From: Pectobacterium actinidiae | GTDB lineage: Bacteria; Pseudomonadota; Gammaproteobacteria; Enterobacterales; Enterobacteriaceae | Direction: 5' to 3' | DNA: 64,000 nucleotides | Assembly (NCBI RefSeq): GCF_000803315.1 | Contig: NZ_JRMH01000001.1 | Span: 620,001-684,000, forward strand | Notes under the pieces: generated by a model | Database searches by the model: none | What the model saw: the letters and a program-made list of their open reading frames with translations, nothing else | What the model was told of the DNA's origin: nothing | Part shown: positions 61,231-64,000 of the stretch, piece by piece | Position numbering within the stretch: position 1 is the first letter of the stretch | Layout of the letters: every line of letters begins with the position of its first letter | Made by a program: the position numbers and the translations under genes

Positions 61231-63510
61231 ATGGATGAACAGCTAAAGCAAAGCGCCCTTGATTTCCACCAGTATCCGATTCCCGGAAAAATTCAGGTTT
61301 CCCCGACGAAACCGCTGGCGACACAGCGCGATCTGGCGCTGGCCTATTCTCCTGGTGTTGCCGCTCCCTGTCTGGAAATTGCGGCAGATCCGCTGGCTGC
61401 CTACAAATACACCGCGCGCGGCAATCTGGTTGCCGTTATCTCTAACGGGACGGCTGTTCTGGGTCTCGGCAATATCGGCGCACTGGCCGGTAAACCGGTG
61501 ATGGAAGGCAAAGGCGTCCTGTTTAAAAAATTCTCCGGCATTGATGTTTTCGATATCGAAGTCGACGAGCTGGATCCAGACAAACTGATCGATGTGATCG
61601 CCGCGCTGGAACCGACGTTCGGCGGTATCAATCTGGAAGACATCAAGGCACCTGAGTGCTTCTACATTGAGAAGAAACTGCGTGAGCGCATGAAGATTCC
61701 GGTCTTCCACGACGATCAACATGGCACCGCGATCATCTGTACCGCCGCCGTTCTGAACGGCCTGCGCGTAGTCGAAAAAAATATCTCCGATGTGCGTCTG
61801 GTGGTGTCCGGTGCGGGCGCGGCGTCTATCGCCTGTCTGAACCTGCTGGTGGCGCTGGGTCTTCAGAAGCACAACATCGTGGTATGTGATTCACGCGGCG
61901 TGATTTTCCACGGCCGTGACGAAAATATGGAAGAAACCAAAGCCGCTTACGCGATTGACGATAACGGTGCCCGTAAGCTGGCAGACGTGATCCCTAATGC
62001 GGATATCTTCCTCGGCTGTTCCGGTCCCGGCGTACTGACGCCAGAGATGGTGAAAACCATGGCTCCGCGTCCGCTGATCATGGCGCTGGCGAACCCAGAG
62101 CCGGAAATTCTGCCGCCGCTGGCGAAAGAAGTGCGCCCGGATGCGATTATCTGTACCGGCCGTTCGGACTACCCAAACCAGGTGAACAACGTGCTGTGCT
62201 TCCCGTTCATCTTCCGTGGTGCATTGGATGTCGGTGCGACGACGATTAACGAAGAGATGAAGCTGGCTTGCGTGCATGCGATTGCCGATCTGGCGCTGGC
62301 GGAGCAGAGCGAAGTGGTTGCCTCTGCTTACGGCGACCAGGAGCTGTCGTTTGGCCCGGATTATCTGATTCCAAAACCATTCGATCCGCGTTTGATCATC
62401 AAGATCGCACCGGCGGTGGCGAAGGCGGCGATGGATTCCGGCGTAGCGACGCGTCCGATCGAGGATTTCGATGCCTATATCGAAAAACTGACCCAGTTCG
62501 TCTACAAAACCAACCTGTTCATGAAACCGATCTTCGCACAGGCGCGCCAGCAGCCGAAGCGTGTCGTCTTCGCCGAAGGTGAAGATGCGCGCGTGCTGCA
62601 TGCTACGCAGGAGCTAGTGACGCTGGGGCTGGCGTTCCCGATTCTGATTGGTCGTCCGAGCGTTATCGAAATGCGTCTGCAAAAGCTGGGGCTGCAATTG
62701 ACCATCGGTAAAGATTTCGAAGTGGTCAACAATGAATCCGATCCGCGCTTTAAAGAATACTGGAGCGAGTATTTTGAGCTGATGAAGCGTCGCGGCGTGT
62801 CACAGGAGAAAGCGCAGCGTGCGGTGATCGGCAACCCAACGCTGATTGGTTCTATCATGGTTCATCGTGGCGAAGCAGACGCGCTGATTTGTGGCACGAT
62901 TGGCACGTATGAAGAACACTTCGATGTGGTTGAGAAAGTCTTCGGCTACCGCGAGGGCGTACATGCGGCGGGGGCGATGAACGCCTTGATGCTGCCGAGC
63001 GGCAACACCTTTATCGCTGATACCTACGTCAACGCGGATCCGACGCCGGAACAGCTGGCGGAAATCACGCTGATGGCGGCAGAAAGCGTACGTCGTTTTG
63101 GTATCGAACCGAAAGTCGCATTGCTGTCGCACTCCAGCTTCGGCACCTCGGACTCGCCAACAGCACAGAAGATGCGGGAAACGCTGGCGCTGGTCAACAA
63201 GCTGGCTCCTGAACTGGAGATCGACGGCGAGATGCACGGCGACGCCGCGCTGGTGGAAGCGATCCGTCGCGAGCAAATGCCGGACAGCCCGCTGAAAGGC
63301 TCGGCGAACATCCTGATCATGCCGAACATGGAGTCTGCGCGTATCAGCTATAACCTGCTACGCGTGTCTTCTTCAGAAGGCGTGACGGTTGGGCCGGTGC
63401 TGATGGGGATCTCGAAACCCGTACACATCCTGACGCCAATTGCCTCTGTGCGCCGGATCGTGAACATGGTGGCGCTGGCGGTGGTAGAAGCACAAACTCA
63501 GCCGCTGTAA
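61231..63510 (+). CDS. maeB: NADP-dependent malic enzyme with phosphotransacetylase-like C-terminal domain
   Basis: 759 residues from the ATG at 61231 (AAAAGG upstream; the frame is open from 61186). Residues 1-430 form the malic enzyme: [15 protein letters not shown] with the catalytic Tyr, [11 protein letters not shown], and the NADP-binding [15 protein letters not shown]. Residues 431-759 are the PTA-type domain ([37 protein letters not shown]), which regulates the enzyme by acetyl-CoA. It makes pyruvate, CO2 and NADPH from malate. A terminator follows. Confidence 0.96.
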   Translation: MDEQLKQSALDFHQYPIPGKIQVSPTKPLATQRDLALAYSPGVAAPCLEIAADPLAAYKYTARGNLVAVISNGTAVLGLGNIGALAGKPVMEGKGVLFKKFSGIDVFDIEVDELDPDKLIDVIAALEPTFGGINLEDIKAPECFYIEKKLRERMKIPVFHDDQHGTAIICTAAVLNGLRVVEKNISDVRLVVSGAGAASIACLNLLVALGLQKHNIVVCDSRGVIFHGRDENMEETKAAYAIDDNGARKLADVIPNADIFLGCSGPGVLTPEMVKTMAPRPLIMALANPEPEILPPLAKEVRPDAIICTGRSDYPNQVNNVLCFPFIFRGALDVGATTINEEMKLACVHAIADLALAEQSEVVASAYGDQELSFGPDYLIPKPFDPRLIIKIAPAVAKAAMDSGVATRPIEDFDAYIEKLTQFVYKTNLFMKPIFAQARQQPKRVVFAEGEDARVLHATQELVTLGLAFPILIGRPSVIEMRLQKLGLQLTIGKDFEVVNNESDPRFKEYWSEYFELMKRRGVSQEKAQRAVIGNPTLIGSIMVHRGEADALICGTIGTYEEHFDVVEKVFGYREGVHAAGAMNALMLPSGNTFIADTYVNADPTPEQLAEITLMAAESVRRFGIEPKVALLSHSSFGTSDSPTAQKMRETLALVNKLAPELEIDGEMHGDAALVEAIRREQMPDSPLKGSANILIMPNMESARISYNLLRVSSSEGVTVGPVLMGISKPVHILTPIASVRRIVNMVALAVVEAQTQPL

Positions 63511-63537
63511 GGGATTTTCAGCTCTCGCAATAAAGAC

Positions 63538-63567
63538 AAACCCAGCCGATTTCTGGCTGGGTTTTTT
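63538..63567. terminator. Bidirectional terminator between maeB and the small membrane gene
   Basis: AACCCAGCC and GGCTGGGTT around a short loop with T runs on both sides. Confidence 0.85.
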
Positions 63568-63754
63568 ACTTTCTCAGCTTATCGACCAAATAGTCGCTTA
63601 AGAACATAGAACCGATAAAGCACAGCGCAAAGGCGGGGAACATGAGGTTCTCTGGGAATAAATACCAGACCATGAGAAACGAGATCACCCAGAAAATAAA
63701 TCTCAGTATCCTAGAGAGAATATCGAATAAAACAGACTTCACTGCTTTTAGCAT
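63566..63754 (-). CDS. Small inner-membrane protein, unknown function
   Basis: 62 residues from the ATG at 63754 (an earlier ATG at 63775 is possible). Two hydrophobic helices, about residues 10-30 and 35-52, are linked by a short polar turn (FPENLMFP), and the C terminus is basic (DYLVDKLRK). No family is recognised. It stands alone beyond the maeB terminator. Confidence 0.55.
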   Translation of the reverse strand: MLKAVKSVLFDILSRILRFIFWVISFLMVWYLFPENLMFPAFALCFIGSMFLSDYLVDKLRK

Positions 63755-63951
63755 TACCGCATCATCCTTAAACAACTTTTCCCTTTAGTCGCTTACAACA
63801 TAACACACCATTTTGGGCAGAACCTGAGGTTTTCCATACCGTATAATACGCTAAATCAATGGAATAATTTTCGTTTTATGCCATGATCCAGCTTCATCTA
63901 TAGAACTTGGTTCCCCGGACTTGATAAAAATCCAATGAGCGACTATCGGTT

Positions 63952-64000
63952 ATGGCAACTCGCGCAGTGAACGAAAATACAGTAGAAAAAAGCGGTACAG
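63952..64000 (+). CDS. Start of a gene cut by the window edge
   Basis: An ATG at 63952 opens a frame (MATRAVNENTVEKSGT) that runs to the right edge. Sixteen codons are too few to identify a family, and the ribosome-binding site is weak, so this is only a possible gene start. Confidence 0.3.
   Translation, partial: MATRAVNENTVEKSGT

Overview
The window is a chromosomal segment of an enterobacterium, most likely a soft-rot Pectobacterium. Three things suggest this. The core block ssrA-smpB-ratAB-bamE-recN-nadK-grpE has the Enterobacterales order. The accessory catabolism is aimed at plant polymers and glycosides (an endo-galactanase with its own ABC importer, and a bgl/arb-type beta-glucoside operon). 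A short interspersed repeat that I associate with this genus occurs three times. The genus call rests on recognition, not on a search.

Layout. 1-11.6 kb holds metabolic and housekeeping genes: a truncated mannitol-dehydrogenase-family gene, an O-acetylhomoserine sulfhydrylase-type enzyme, an L,D-transpeptidase, a nitrilase-type amidase with cytochrome b561, the giant pyruvate:flavodoxin oxidoreductase nifJ, a LysR regulator divergent from a GNAT enzyme, and a LysE exporter. 11.6-13.5 kb is low-information DNA with two orphan ORFs and a fragment of a tyrosine integrase, probably the relic of an older island.

13.5-26.0 kb is a P4-like phage satellite inserted at the 3' end of the tmRNA gene ssrA. 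It has att-like ends, TTGGTATAC arm repeats at both ends, an ssrA-type integrase, a P2/P4-like cos core, Psu-like and Ogr/Delta-like late genes, an AlpA/Vis-like regulator, Ash/Icd-like small genes, and a broken P4 alpha primase-helicase. Two clusters of GGTGA-type iterons flank alpha, about 5 kb apart. Its cargo is a 1.1-kilo-residue, AT-rich KAP-family P-loop NTPase with membrane segments, in the slot between cos and int where P4 satellites keep anti-phage genes. At the other end lie a DUF1778/GNAT toxin-antitoxin pair, a Phd/StbD antitoxin whose RelE toxin is truncated, and an STM2901/DUF1493 pair.

26-35.5 kb is conserved core: tmRNA and SmpB, RatAB, BamE, SOS-controlled recN, nadK, heat-shock grpE, mntH, a tautomerase, an MFS transporter and nudK. 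35.9-43 kb is a galactan-utilisation locus: binding protein, two permeases, ATPase, a secreted GH53 endo-galactanase with a ricin-type lectin domain, and a LacI regulator. 43.2-45.9 kb is a polar amino-acid ABC importer. 46.2-50.8 kb is a bglF-bglA-bglG operon with a RAT/terminator leader and strong hairpins at every gene boundary.

51-61 kb is the most unusual chromosomal locus. It is a co-oriented series pdxA2 - (PTS EIIB-Gut fused to a DUF1537 acid-sugar kinase) - KdgT-type permease - stand-alone PTS EIIA-Gut - rpiB-like - talA - tkt, divergent from a tpiA paralogue and a SorC-family regulator. Together they look like a four-carbon acid-sugar route that feeds triose phosphate into pentose-phosphate chemistry. 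PTS phosphotransfer domains are attached to a soluble kinase and no EIIC membrane domain is present. The window ends with maeB, a small membrane protein and the first codons of a further gene.
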